Below, one piece after another: positions 9,101-16,763 of a stretch of 64,000 nucleotides of DNA. Below the pieces are notes generated by a model. The model was not told where the DNA came from, ran no database searches, and saw only the letters and a list, made by a program, of their open reading frames with translations. A program made the translations under genes and the position numbers. This stretch comes from Owenia fusiformis (lineage: Eukaryota; Annelida; Polychaeta; Sabellida; Oweniidae). The stretch covers positions 33,843,425 to 33,907,424 of the forward strand of contig CAIIXF020000010.1 of the NCBI GenBank assembly GCA_903813345.2. The letters are read 5' to 3'. Positions within the stretch are counted from its first letter, which is position 1. Each line of letters opens with the position of its first letter.

Positions 9101-10284
9101 TCACTGACAAAGTGGAATTCTTTAGTCAAGTGAACTCGACTTAATGTTGTTGTTTCACATTTCTTTTTGACGATTTGGATATTTGTTTTTTATTTTTGTT
9201 TTCAACATTTGCGTCGAGGATATTAAGCCTAGTATATTGCGGTAAATGCTTTTCTGCCCTCTATGCTCAACAAAAGTTACACAGATAAGATAATGGATCC
9301 AATGCTTCAACTAGAATGTATTAACTCTTACCTTAGACACAGGAAATACTTGATAATTGAAGAAATGTAATCATTTTCGTATATGTTTGAACCAATTTCC
9401 AATATGGTTCTCAAGGTCACTCAAGGTCACTGAATACAGTCTAAATGTGAAACCATGCAACCAAAACGAAATCGTAATTATTTATTACCAACATATCTGT
9501 TTTCGGTTTCTTCACCCTCCTTGGTGTCTGAGAAGGCGATTCAATTGTCATAAGACGATGATAAACTTTCGAGTTGAAATCTCGATCTCAATATGGCTGC
9601 TGTTATTTATTGTAATTTTGTTTTTCGCTTCACCTAGAGTTTTACTTTTGCATAATCATTACCCAGAATGCATCTACACATGGGGAAAAAAATTGTTTCC
9701 AGAAAAATTCTTATACTTCTTCAATTATCAAGCGTTTGACGTGTGTAAGGTAGGATTAAATACATTATCGATGAAGAGCATATTCTAATACATAATTTGT
9801 GTGATTTTGGTTGACTAAACAGGCCAGGAAAGCATTTCCCTCAATTTACAACCGGGAAGTGTGTACGACCCTAGTATGCAAGAAAATAACAAAAAATAAA
9901 TATCCAAATTATCAAAAAATAATGACAAATAAAGCATACGATGGTCGGATTTATATGACTAGAATTCTTGGATGAGATCATTTCAAATTCTGGGTGGGAC
10001 TTCATAAATATTTTGATAGCATTCAAAATCTGTGGTTTATATTTTTTGAAAATAAATATTTCATTTACCTCAACAACAGCATTAACTTCTTTTATACAGT
10101 CCACCATATGAGAAACAATTTTGTCAGGAGTCAATATTTCAAACTGAAAGTCATCGACTTCGTCTCGTTTTTGACTTGAACTAGATTCTGGTTCCATGTT
10201 CATTTCCATGAACTGATCGTCCCCATTTTCGCTACTTTCGTTTCCAGAATCATCTTCATACAGAATATCATCATCTAAATCCAT
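62..10284 (-). CDS. ARIH1: ARIH1-like RBR E3 ubiquitin ligase, exons 1-11 (3' partial)
   Basis: Ariadne-1 family RING-between-RING ligase. It takes ubiquitin from an E2 onto a catalytic cysteine and passes it to substrate; family members work with neddylated cullin-RING ligases. Coding exons on the minus strand: 10069-10284, 8037-8104, 6671-6752, 6194-6271, 5206-5354, 4631-4697, 4215-4321, 2090-2204, 1609-1739, 596-653, 62-145. All junctions are GT-AG and phases add up, giving 385 codons with no stop. Order: acidic N-terminus (1-72), RING1 (C138, C141, C155, H157, C160, C163, C183, C188), IBR (about 228-269), Rcat with KDGGCNHM (catalytic Cys at model residue 309), then the start of the Ariadne domain. 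The N-terminus is about 48 residues shorter than the vertebrate protein, which has a Gly-rich stretch there. The remaining C-terminal exons lie beyond position 1. Identity rests on recalled family similarity along the whole length. Confidence 0.95.
108..222 (-). repeat. 63-bp two-copy duplication spanning ARIH1 exon 11 acceptor
   Basis: The exon 11 start and its acceptor (about 108-150) recur in diverged form about 63 bp upstream in the transcript (about 171-222). In the duplicate the CAG acceptor reads TAA, so it can no longer serve as a 3' splice site. Confidence 0.7.
440..513. mobile_element. Mini Tc1/mariner-type MITE in ARIH1 intron
   Basis: A 74-bp hairpin with ends CAAGGTGGTCC and GGACCACCCTG, flanked by TA on both sides. 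The right arm, including TTTTTGAAATACGAGTGTCC, matches the terminal repeat of the larger element at 45928-47008, so it is an internally deleted relative. Confidence 0.75.
596..653 (-). CDS. ARIH1: ARIH1 exon 10 (start of Ariadne domain)
   Basis: Residues 338-357. It reads [19 protein letters not shown], matching the family region just after Rcat. Acceptor CTCTTCAG, donor GTAAGT. Confidence 0.93.
744..1152. repeat. Inverted-repeat element in ARIH1 intron
   Basis: TTTATCCTATACCAAGTAGA near 890 is the near-complement of TCTACTTGGCATAGGATAAA near 1132. Between and around them are local repeats of GAAGCGGGAAGATATG and GGAGATATG, plus a small palindrome near 790-850. It looks like a degenerate foldback or MITE. 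No coding potential is seen. Confidence 0.45.
1515..1587. mobile_element. 73-bp MITE with TA target duplication
   Basis: Ends CAGGGTGTCAATAAAGTCTC and its near-complement ending ATACCCTG, flanked by TA. It sits directly downstream (in the transcript) of ARIH1 exon 9. Tc1/mariner-like by TIR style and target site. Confidence 0.75.
1609..1739 (-). CDS. ARIH1: ARIH1 exon 9 (catalytic Rcat/RING2)
   Basis: Residues 295-338. It carries [20 protein letters not shown] and [17 protein letters not shown]. The Cys in DGGCNHM (model residue 309) corresponds to the ubiquitin-accepting cysteine of the family and is intact. Acceptor TTTTTTAG, donor GTAACA; the Trp codon is split. Confidence 0.96.
2090..2204 (-). 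CDS. ARIH1: ARIH1 exon 8 (IBR, second half)
   Basis: Residues 256-294. It contains [33 protein letters not shown], almost invariant in the family. Acceptor TCTTCCAG, donor GTAAGT. Immediately upstream in the transcript is a roughly 1.5-kb 30-bp minisatellite. That array happens to be open in the exon's frame, so a naive ORF caller fuses it to this exon. Confidence 0.95.
2222..3716 (-). repeat. 30-bp minisatellite (about 50 units) upstream of ARIH1 exon 8 acceptor
   Basis: About fifty copies of a 30-bp unit (plus strand GGAGATGACATTTGAAGTGA then AAAGTAGAAT). Variant units (AAGG, GTTGG, ACAAG) recur with a 720-bp (24-unit) higher-order period, for example the ACAAG variants near 2570 and 3290 and the GTTGG blocks near 2790 and 3509. 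On the transcribed strand each unit is pyrimidine-rich and contains no AG. The 30-bp period keeps three frames open, creating spurious ORFs of about 500 codons on both strands. Confidence 0.97.
3970..4205. repeat. Degenerate GTTGACTTGG array beside ARIH1 exon 7 donor
   Basis: Irregular tandem copies of TTGAGTTGACTTGGGG with 15-20 bp spacing. The array starts within about 10 bp of the exon 7 donor and fills the proximal intron. ORFs read through it are repeat artefacts. Confidence 0.85.
4215..4321 (-). CDS. ARIH1: ARIH1 exon 7 (IBR, first half)
   Basis: Residues 221-256. It starts [13 protein letters not shown] and runs to CSCGHRF, with a Cys codon split across the exon 7/8 junction. The acceptor is TTTTCCAG at 4322-4323. 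A later AG (next to 4313) would break the frame and was rejected. The donor GTATGT abuts a tandem array in the intron, and the acceptor lies in a 97-bp triplication. Confidence 0.93.
4306..4560 (-). repeat. 97-bp triplication containing ARIH1 exon 7 acceptor
   Basis: AGTCTATT-TGGAAAAGTTAAAG motifs recur at 4311, 4408 and 4505. The first copy holds the real acceptor CCAG. In both upstream copies it reads CCAA, so the duplicated acceptors are dead. The filler is TTCAACATAGA-TAAGCAATAAGC. Confidence 0.85.
4631..4697 (-). CDS. ARIH1: ARIH1 exon 6 (RING1-IBR linker)
   Basis: Residues 198-220. It reads [20 protein letters not shown], matching the vertebrate linker between RING1 and IBR. Acceptor TTGTAG, donor GTAAGT. 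Confidence 0.93.
5110..5180 (-). repeat. 19-bp repeats with consensus donor motifs after ARIH1 exon 5
   Basis: Three near-copies of GGTGTTCCACTTACAGA lie about 30 bp downstream, in the transcript, of the exon 5 donor. Read on the minus strand, two of them contain CTGTAAGTGG, a better 5' splice site than the real GTGAGT donor. Confidence 0.6.
5206..5354 (-). CDS. ARIH1: ARIH1 exon 5 (RING1 core)
   Basis: Residues 149-198. It contains [28 protein letters not shown] and [11 protein letters not shown], nearly identical to vertebrate RING1. The true acceptor (TTTCAG, next to 5354) is the last, in transcription order, of eleven tandem acceptor copies (see the repeat at 5328-5990). The donor is GTGAGT and splits the Met codon. 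Confidence 0.95.
5328..5990 (-). repeat. 61-bp array of duplicated 3' splice sites (11 copies) at ARIH1 exon 5
   Basis: Eleven copies of a 61-bp unit, with the CCCTGAAACATAG motif at 5353, 5414, 5475, 5536, 5597, 5658, 5719, 5780, 5841, 5902 and 5963. Each unit holds the intron end (TATGTTTCAG) and the first 26 or so bases of exon 5. All eleven keep an AG (TTTTAG at 5719). Only the 5353 copy continues into the real exon; in the others the exon start runs into TGA within the same unit. Confidence 0.95.
6194..6271 (-). CDS. ARIH1: ARIH1 exon 4 (first RING1 Cys pair)
   Basis: Residues 123-148. It supplies the first zinc ligands CEIC (C138, C141) of RING1. Acceptor TTTGTAG, donor GTAAGT, phase 0 at both ends. 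Confidence 0.92.
6390..6564. mobile_element. MITE-like inverted repeat in ARIH1 intron 3
   Basis: Ends CAGGGGTTTCA and TGAAACCCCTG enclose repeated GCCTGTTGTTTTCA motifs. No ORF. Confidence 0.55.
6671..6752 (-). CDS. ARIH1: ARIH1 exon 3
   Basis: Residues 95-122. It reads [19 protein letters not shown], matching the ERYFDGNLEKLF region of vertebrate ARIH1. Acceptor TTCTAG, donor GTAACT; it ends at a codon boundary. Confidence 0.92.
7052..7923. mobile_element. Non-autonomous hAT-type DNA transposon
   Basis: 872 bp with terminal repeats TAGGGGTCACACGGTT and AACCGTGTGACCCCTA. It is flanked by a perfect 8-bp duplication ATTGTCAT (7044-7051 and 7924-7931), which is diagnostic of hAT insertion. 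GGTTCGGTTC and AACCGCGGTT motifs fill the subterminal regions. No transposase ORF of useful length remains. It lies in ARIH1 intron 2. Confidence 0.92.
8037..8104 (-). CDS. ARIH1: ARIH1 exon 2 (UBA-like region)
   Basis: Residues 73-95. It encodes [20 protein letters not shown], the conserved UBA-like helix that restrains the ligase in the family. Acceptor CAG at 8105-8107, donor GTAATC. The last codon is split after two bases. Confidence 0.93.
8105..10068. other. ARIH1 intron 1, no gene seen
   Basis: No exon with family similarity. Small features: a palindrome around CTCGAGTCTCTAGCC near 8560-8600, whose start recurs at 40637, and a tandem TCAAGGTCAC pair at 9416-9432 resembling ERR/NR5A half-sites. 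Confidence 0.6.
10069..10284 (-). CDS. ARIH1: ARIH1 exon 1 (start codon, acidic N-terminus)
   Basis: Residues 1-72. It starts [16 protein letters not shown] in a good Kozak context (A at -3, G at +4) and is rich in Asp/Glu/Ser, as in ariadne proteins. It ends in the conserved [18 protein letters not shown] stretch, which matches the vertebrate helical segment before the UBA-like region. Donor is GAG|GTAAAT. Only coding sequence is placed; the 5' UTR and transcription start are not determined. Confidence 0.93.
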
Positions 10285-10387
10285 TTTGATGATTAAATTA
10301 GTCCTAAAGGTGTCTTTAAATACAAGTATTTCGAAAAATTCTGAAATTCTAATTTCTTGCCATTTTCCCTGTTCGTGTTTACGTCTG

Positions 10388-10395
10388 TGACGTCA
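10388..10395. promoter_or_regulatory. CRE-like palindrome upstream of ARIH1
   Basis: A perfect TGACGTCA lies about 105 bp upstream of the ARIH1 start codon. CREB/ATF sites are common in core promoters of housekeeping genes, so a promoter role is plausible. No TATA box is obvious and the transcription start is unknown. Confidence 0.4.
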
Positions 10396-11315
10396 TTTTC
10401 GTAAAGAAAAATGAGCTAATATTTCGGGATTTAGTCAAGTATTATATCCCACATGGCCACATTATAATTCATATATAAAATGTCGTAATTATTATTTGTT
10501 TATAATCCCACAAATTATAAAATAAGTGGAAAAAGTAAGCTTCGGTATTTTCCGGAAAAAATATTTCATTAGGGAGAAAATGTTGTCGACTTTTCAATTA
10601 AAAATCAAGATGAAATTACTAGAGTCTGAAACAATTAGACAGGTTTTCATACACAAAAATATGAAATAAATCATTATATTAATTGTTTGTCTGAGAAGTT
10701 GGAATATTGTTGTTGTTTTTGATATTTTAGTTATAAGATAATCTATGCTCCCAAAGCATAATTTTGAAAAACTTGACATTTTCTTCTAGGCTTATTTCTG
10801 TGTTTGGAAGTACATAACTGAGAAGTATTGATATATGAATGGTCCATATCTTTTCTATGATAGGAGTCCCAACAGGGACGTAACGACTAGGTGAGTTTAG
10901 ATTTGCTTTGTCCCAATACTATGTCTAAATAACATATTATCGCCCATTGAAATTCTGAGGCGGAAATCAAAGAAAATGTTTTTCAGGTTTACACAGATTC
11001 TTCCAGTGGGTAATAAAAGTGCGGCCTCGTCCTGCAAACAGAAATATCTAAAATCTTGCTCAACAATCAAAATGGCAATAGTTTGAATATATTGTCAAAA
11101 ATAAATGAAAATTTATCCAGTTGACCACTCTTGATATTTTGTACTCCCAGTACTCAAGCCTGCCAAAATGATGCAAAAGGGAATTTATTTGGATCACTAT
11201 GGAATGATATATGCCTAAATTGAGTTTTAATTTTGATGTCTGATGAATACAGCTAAACTGATTTGCACAGAAATGTATTGACTTCCTCCGATTGTAAACG
11301 TATCAGAAGACTTAC
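10396..11315. other. Intergenic, upstream of ARIH1
   Basis: AT-rich sequence between ARIH1 and the first intergenic transposon. I see no conserved ORF; the proximal part presumably contains the ARIH1 promoter and 5' UTR. Confidence 0.5.
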
Positions 11316-12135
11316 TAGTAGATTTCATGGCCTGACTGCGTTAGTAGAACTTGAAAAATAAGATTTACCTGAAGATTAGGAGTCTTACTTACCCTCTAGA
11401 GGTTAGAACACACATTTCAATGAAACCCTATCACCTTTGTTGCGTTTGAGCATTTAGCACAATATCCAAGAGGTAAATTATGGACCGTGAAACGAAAATG
11501 AATGATTTCCTAGTAAGTTCCGGAAGTTTCAATATAATAAATTACCGAACATTTGTGAAAATTGAATCTTTGTTCGTAGATTTTATAATTTACACGTGCG
11601 TGTATTCTTCTATACTTTGGTCTAAATTATAAAGCATCACGAACAGGTCCTACTGTATTAATAGACTAATACAGCAGACGACCCATTCATACTTTCCACG
11701 CAGCATTTCATTCAGACAAATAGTTCAACTGTAGATCATGCAGTTTTTCCATCTTAGAGCAGGCCATCCCCCTCTGCCCTGTCCTAAACTCGTCTGCAAA
11801 AGACCACAAAACATTCTTTTCTAATATTTTAATTATTTTACATCAGACATGGTTGGATGACATGTCACAAAATTAAAGTTCAAGGTCAATACATTATTTC
11901 GTGATAGAGGCAATGCGGTCCCGGAATTAAACACAAGGGAAATGGAAAAGTCCAAAAAGCATCAACAGAAATTTCAATCAAGTACTGTGCTTATGCTTCA
12001 TCATAAACAAAACATAGCTGATATGGTTTCATTGAAATATGTGTTGTAACCTCTAGAGGGTAAGTAAGACTCCTAATCTTCAGGCAAATTTTATTTTTCA
12101 AGTTCTACCGACGCAGTCAGGCCATGAAATCTACT
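11316..12135. mobile_element. 820-bp element with about 110-bp terminal inverted repeats
   Basis: AGTAGATTTCATGGCCTGAC at the left pairs with its complement ending at 12135. Pairing continues inward through AGTCTTACTTACCCTCTAGA and the TTTCAATGAAACC motif to about 11430/12027. No transposase is recognisable. Confidence 0.85.
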
Positions 12136-12860
12136 CTACAACAATTCTTTGCCAAATGTCTACTTGAATGTATTTTTCAGATGACTTTGACAATAGATGC
12201 CTCTGTGGTCATATGGCCTAATTAAATAAATTATGTCAAATTTGATTCCTGCTTTCCATTTGTTTCACTAGATGTTCAGAACTGGAATTGACCTGAATGA
12301 AATTATTGTACATGTACATCATTTATTAATAATTGTATAAAAAAGACAACACATCAAGACCATTTAGAAAAATCTTGTAAATTTTGATTCATAAAAATAA
12401 TTTGAAATGCTTCGCAAAGTATTTATATTTTAATGATGTATGATAATTTTGTTTTGGTTAATCCATTTCCGAACTCATGATGTTGAAGGAAATTTTGACA
12501 GTTTGATTTCAAAATGGTTACTATTATTTGTAAAAAATATAGTATTTGATAACGCAAATATTAGTGGACAGATTTGGTTCATATGCTGATACCTAGGGAC
12601 AATGAGCTCTGTTGCCTTACTCTTTTTTTATTCAGCAGTAATTTGTTACATATAGTAACATCTTATAATGAATACACTTGACATCCTTCTGGATGTTAGT
12701 ATTTATTAGAATATTAAGAAAAAAAATTGACAAAACAGATTGCCACTATTCATCAAAAGATTTTTTGTTTGGGGGATATGCTTGTCTGTAGAGTGGCTGT
12801 TTTATTTGAGTATATTGATCCCAGATATTAAAGACATTTTTATTTGCACTAGAAATAGAT

Positions 12861-13863
12861 TATTGCTAGTCAACTTAATTTGGTGACCGATTTAATATGG
12901 TGAATTTGGCAAATTGCAAAAATACGCAAGTTCATGTCTTCGCCAATTTTTCAGAAATCCCCGGGAAATTTTCATTCAGTGTAATTTATGTTCGGAAAAT
13001 GGTGTATCCGGGTTCAAATGTTCAAGATCTGATTTATCCAATAAATTGGACCATTTGGGGTAAGAAAGTCTCAACAAGATAGCATCCAGTTGATAAGTAG
13101 AGCTTATTTATTCATTTGATGAATTTTGAAGATTACTTTAGGTCTTAGTGATTGATTATTATTATCGCCCATCTAAATAAAACAATTTTAAAACCAATTT
13201 TAAACATTTCTGAGGGAAATAAAGTGTCAAATGCATGCTAATTCAATCTTAATCACCATATTGGTTTCCTTTTTAAAGTAGATTATGAATTTGTTCGAAT
13301 GATGACTCACGCGGTACTAACTTCAACCGTTAATTTGAATTTTTTGACCTACCAGGTGTTTGAAAATCAAGGACTGCGAGTCTCATACTGCATCGTTTTT
13401 TTTCAAACTTGTTCCATTCAAAGCAAAACGAAATTGCCTTTCTGTTGGTACATTGCTTTATCGTAAAGAGTCCCTCGTTTTAGCAGCGTTTTGGTCCCCA
13501 GTTGTGAGAAGCCCTTCTCGCAGCTGGGGACCCAAATGCCGCTGAAAGTAGGGACGCTGTATAGCAGAATAATGTACCAACAGAAAGGCATTTTTGTTAT
13601 GCTTTGAATGGAACAAGTTTGAAGAAAAACGGCGCAGTATGAGACTCGCAATCCTTGATTTTCAAACATCTGGCAGGTCAAAAATTCAAATTAACGGTCG
13701 AAATTAGTACCGCGTGTGACTGTTAATGCTGATTCACCTATGAAATTCTCCAATTTCACAGCCATTTACTCTTGCTAAATTTGCCAAATTGAATATCCGC
13801 CAATTTTCCAACTTTGCCCAATTCACCAAATTAGATCGCACCAAATTTAGTTAACTAACAATA
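12861..13863. mobile_element. TA-flanked TIR element carrying a nested foldback
   Basis: The left end TTGCTAGTCAACTTAATTTGG pairs imperfectly with the right end over about 47 bp. Inner motifs GGTGAATTTGGC/GCCCAATTCACC also pair. TA flanks both ends. A 409-bp palindrome (13308-13716) is inserted inside. Confidence 0.7.
13308..13716. mobile_element. 409-bp foldback element, copy 1
   Basis: A near-perfect palindrome with ends CACGCGGTACTAAC and GTTAGTACCGCGTG-like, centred on a GGTCCCCAG..CTGGGGACC core. The two arms carry the same features in opposite orientation (CTACCAGGTGTTTGAAAATC, TTGTTCCATTCAAAGC). Copies also at 18928 and 38551. Confidence 0.85.
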
Positions 13864-14134
13864 TATTGAATGAAATTACAGATACTATGACCCATATATA
13901 TAGACTTTTCTTAGTCTTTCCCAACACAGAAAGGGTTGAGACTTGAAGCACGACTATAGTTGATATTGGTTAGTAACTGGTATCGGTTTAACCAGACATA
14001 TGTAATTAGATGGCTTATAGATATAGATAGATGGCAATCAATGATATGAAATCTATTTACATATTTGAATTATTACCATATTGCTAACATCTGGTTTCAT
14101 ATATTATCTTGAGACATCTGTTTATATGTTACTT

Positions 14135-14757
14135 CAGTGATATCCCCAGGATATTTTGTCATTTGGGTGCTAAATTTTCATTCTATCTTTTTTTCAGATT
14201 GTAATTTTCAGATTTTCAACTAGGGGAATGATTTTCAGATTTTCAACTGGGGGAATGTAATTCTAAGATTTTCAAGTGGGGACGTGTAATTTTCAGATTT
14301 TCAACTAGGGGAATGATTTTCAGATTTTCAACTGGGAGAATGTTATTTTTCAGATTTTCAACTAGGGGAATGATTCTCAGATTTTCAACTGGGGAATGTA
14401 ATTTTCAGATTCTCAACTAGGGGAATGATTTTCAGATTTTCAACTAGGGGAATGATTTTCAGATTTTCAAATAGGGGAATGATTCTCAGATTTTCAACTA
14501 GGGGAATGTAATTCTCAGATTTTCAACTAGGGGATGCTAATGCTTTTCAGATTTTCAACTGGGGGAATGTAATTTTCAGATTCTCAACTGGGGAATATGA
14601 TTTTCAGATTTTCAACTAGGGGCATGTAATTTTCAGATTTTCAAATAGGGGAATGATTTTCAGATTTTCAAATAGGGGAATGATTCTCAGATTTTCAACT
14701 AGAGGGGAATGTAATTCTCAGATTTTCAACTGGGTGCTGCTGATGTGGAGATCACTG
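14135..14757. mobile_element. TIR element with internal about 27-bp tandem core
   Basis: Ends CAGTGATATCCCCA and TGGAGATCACTG are inverted. The interior (about 14190-14735) is some twenty copies of TTTTCAGATTTTCAACTAGG plus GGAATG. A related single-copy element lies at about 22290-22494 (GTGATCTCCCCAGGAT, AAGTGGGTGCAAA) in SLC35A4 intron 5. Confidence 0.75.
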
Positions 14758-14868
14758 AATTCTACAAGTATAAATAAATTGTTGCAGTCTGGTAAATAAA
14801 GCCTCTGAATTAGTCAGGCTGCCAGAGTGAGACTGTAGGCATTGTGGAAGGCAGGGAAGGAGGCAGGA

Positions 14869-14884
14869 GGGGGGGGGGGGGGGG
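14869..14884 (+). repeat. G16 homopolymer tract
   Basis: Sixteen consecutive G followed closely by G6. It is prone to quadruplex formation and slippage, so the exact length is unreliable. Confidence 0.85.
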
Positions 14885-14999
14885 CTTGGGGGGATTGGCA
14901 TCCGTTCAATACATTTTGTATAAAACAACCCTGCAGTCTCTGTCTCTGCTCTCAATTTTGGTTAATTACTCAGATGCGAGTAGGTGGTTACCAGTTTCG

Positions 15000-15840
15000 C
15001 CACCAGGTGGCTGATTCGGGGGAAATAACATGGTAGGGTATTACAAAATTCCCTTAAACTTGAATATTCATTAGTTTTAGTGCTTCACTTTTCATATTAC
15101 CCTTATGTATGTGATAGTTATAGAAATTAAAATATGTCCAGTAAAAGAAAATATTATCTGCCCAACACAAGAAAAGATATTTCACTTTTTGTGGTTTTAC
15201 AACATTCGGTCTATGGGGAATCTCCCCGACCTAGAAGTCACAATTTCAAAGAAAATTAAATTTTCAAAGTTGATAAACTCTTTTCAAAACCACATTTTTA
15301 GATGTAATTTTACATGTAGGTTCCAAATATGAATTTTGAATTGTTAATGACGTAAATCAAGATTATTTCTACTCGCATCTAGGGTATTGAGCTTTATTTT
15401 TAAATTCTGCTCAGTAATTTATTGATCTTTAAGTTTTAAATAAATATGAGAAAATATTGAAAAATATAGATTTAGTTAAAGAGGGCTAGGGATTACTGTA
15501 AAACTTCTTCAAAATGGTTCTATTTAATAATTATAGATGTATTTAATTAGGACCATGTTGAACTTTGATGATACCTTCATAAACGTAAGAGGTTGAAATT
15601 ATTTAGAATATCCATGTTCTTTATTATTCTTTTTTTCATCAAGTAAAACTTTAATTTGACGGATTGGGAGATCAAAAAAATTTTGCAAAATTAAAAATCC
15701 GCGAATTTTCAGATCTACATGTATTTAATTTTGGAAATCCCTAGAGAATTTGTAATTTGCAATTATTTCACTTTTTGGATGTCAGTGATTAAGACCTTCT
15801 GAAAGTAGAAAACATTAATCTGAAATGTTTATTTTGAGCT
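15000..15840. other. Intergenic upstream of SLC35A4, nothing recognised
   Basis: AT-rich sequence without ORF similarity or clear repeats. I looked for a second coding exon that could represent the upstream microprotein ORF known on vertebrate SLC35A4 mRNAs and did not recognise one here or up to 16709. Confidence 0.5.
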
Positions 15841-15851
15841 GAGTCCTGACT

Positions 15852-16070
15852 CCGCCAAATTAAATAGCTGCCAATATTTGAAATTGAGCAAACCCGCCAA
15901 ATTAAATAGCTGCCAATATTTGAAATTGAGCAAACCCGCCAAATTAAATAGCTGCCAATATTTGAAATTGAGCAAACCCGCCAAATTAAATAGCTGCCAA
16001 TATTTGAAATTGAGCAAACCCGCCAAATTAAATAGCTGCCAATATTTGAAATTGAGCAAACCCGCCAAAT
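15852..16070. repeat. 42-bp minisatellite, five copies
   Basis: Five almost identical units beginning GCCAAATTAAATAGCTGCCA and containing ATATTTGAAATTGAGC. It is about 640 bp upstream of the SLC35A4 start codon. The 42-bp period leaves open frames on both strands, which are artefacts. Confidence 0.95.
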
Positions 16071-16709
16071 TAAGTATCTACAGTATACAACCTGCTATTG
16101 TTGATTTGACTGCAGATGTTCCAATGTTTTTCAGAGGCATATGGTTTTTATATATAACATTAATACCATTTATTGACTTTTATTGAGCTTATATACCCTT
16201 TTACAGAATTGATTTAACTTCAATGGATTAGATATCATTTTGGTTTAGCCCTGTACTTGATGTTTATATCACGCAGATGGCGGAAATGCTTTAAGGAACC
16301 AATCAAATTTCTTGAAGGGTTTGGGCTAGATTTTCGGCCATGATGGGTTGTGGTCCAAAAATTGTTACCAGTAACTTTGGTAGTTGATAATATCTAATCA
16401 GCAACTATAATTATCTTTCCCAGTCAGAGTACAGTAATTATCTCTACACTGTCTTTGGGTAACAATTCAAATTCAAAATTAAACTACACACATTTAATAT
16501 AATTCATTATGTAATTCTATACAGTACAAAGGATCATGTAGATCGGTTGATATTGAAAACAGCTTCTGTTGATCTGGATACATATTTAATGAACATGTAA
16601 TAAGACACCATATACTGGAACATTACTATGTTACAGGACTCCCTTATTCATAATACAGAGTGACTGCATGTGTGAAGTTATTAAGCCATTGGAGTGAACC
16701 TGAATACCA

Positions 16710-16763
16710 ATGAAGCAGACAGTGGAAGACAAAGTTCCTTTGCTGTCCAATTCCGACCAACAG
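16710..16763 (+). CDS. SLC35A4: SLC35A4 exon 1 (start)
   Basis: Residues 1-18, cytosolic N-terminus with a DKVPLL di-leucine-like motif. Donor CAG|GTATGT. Little family conservation, so the exon is supported mainly by phase, the upstream stop and its position. A 5' UTR exon further upstream is possible. Confidence 0.75.

Noticed and set aside
9357-9788. 143-codon ORF on the plus strand
   Set aside because: No domain, antisense within the ARIH1 intron, and no family resemblance.
15829-16186. ORFs through the 42-bp repeats as a SLC35A4 upstream microprotein
   Set aside because: Pure 14-residue repeat on both strands and no resemblance to the vertebrate microprotein.
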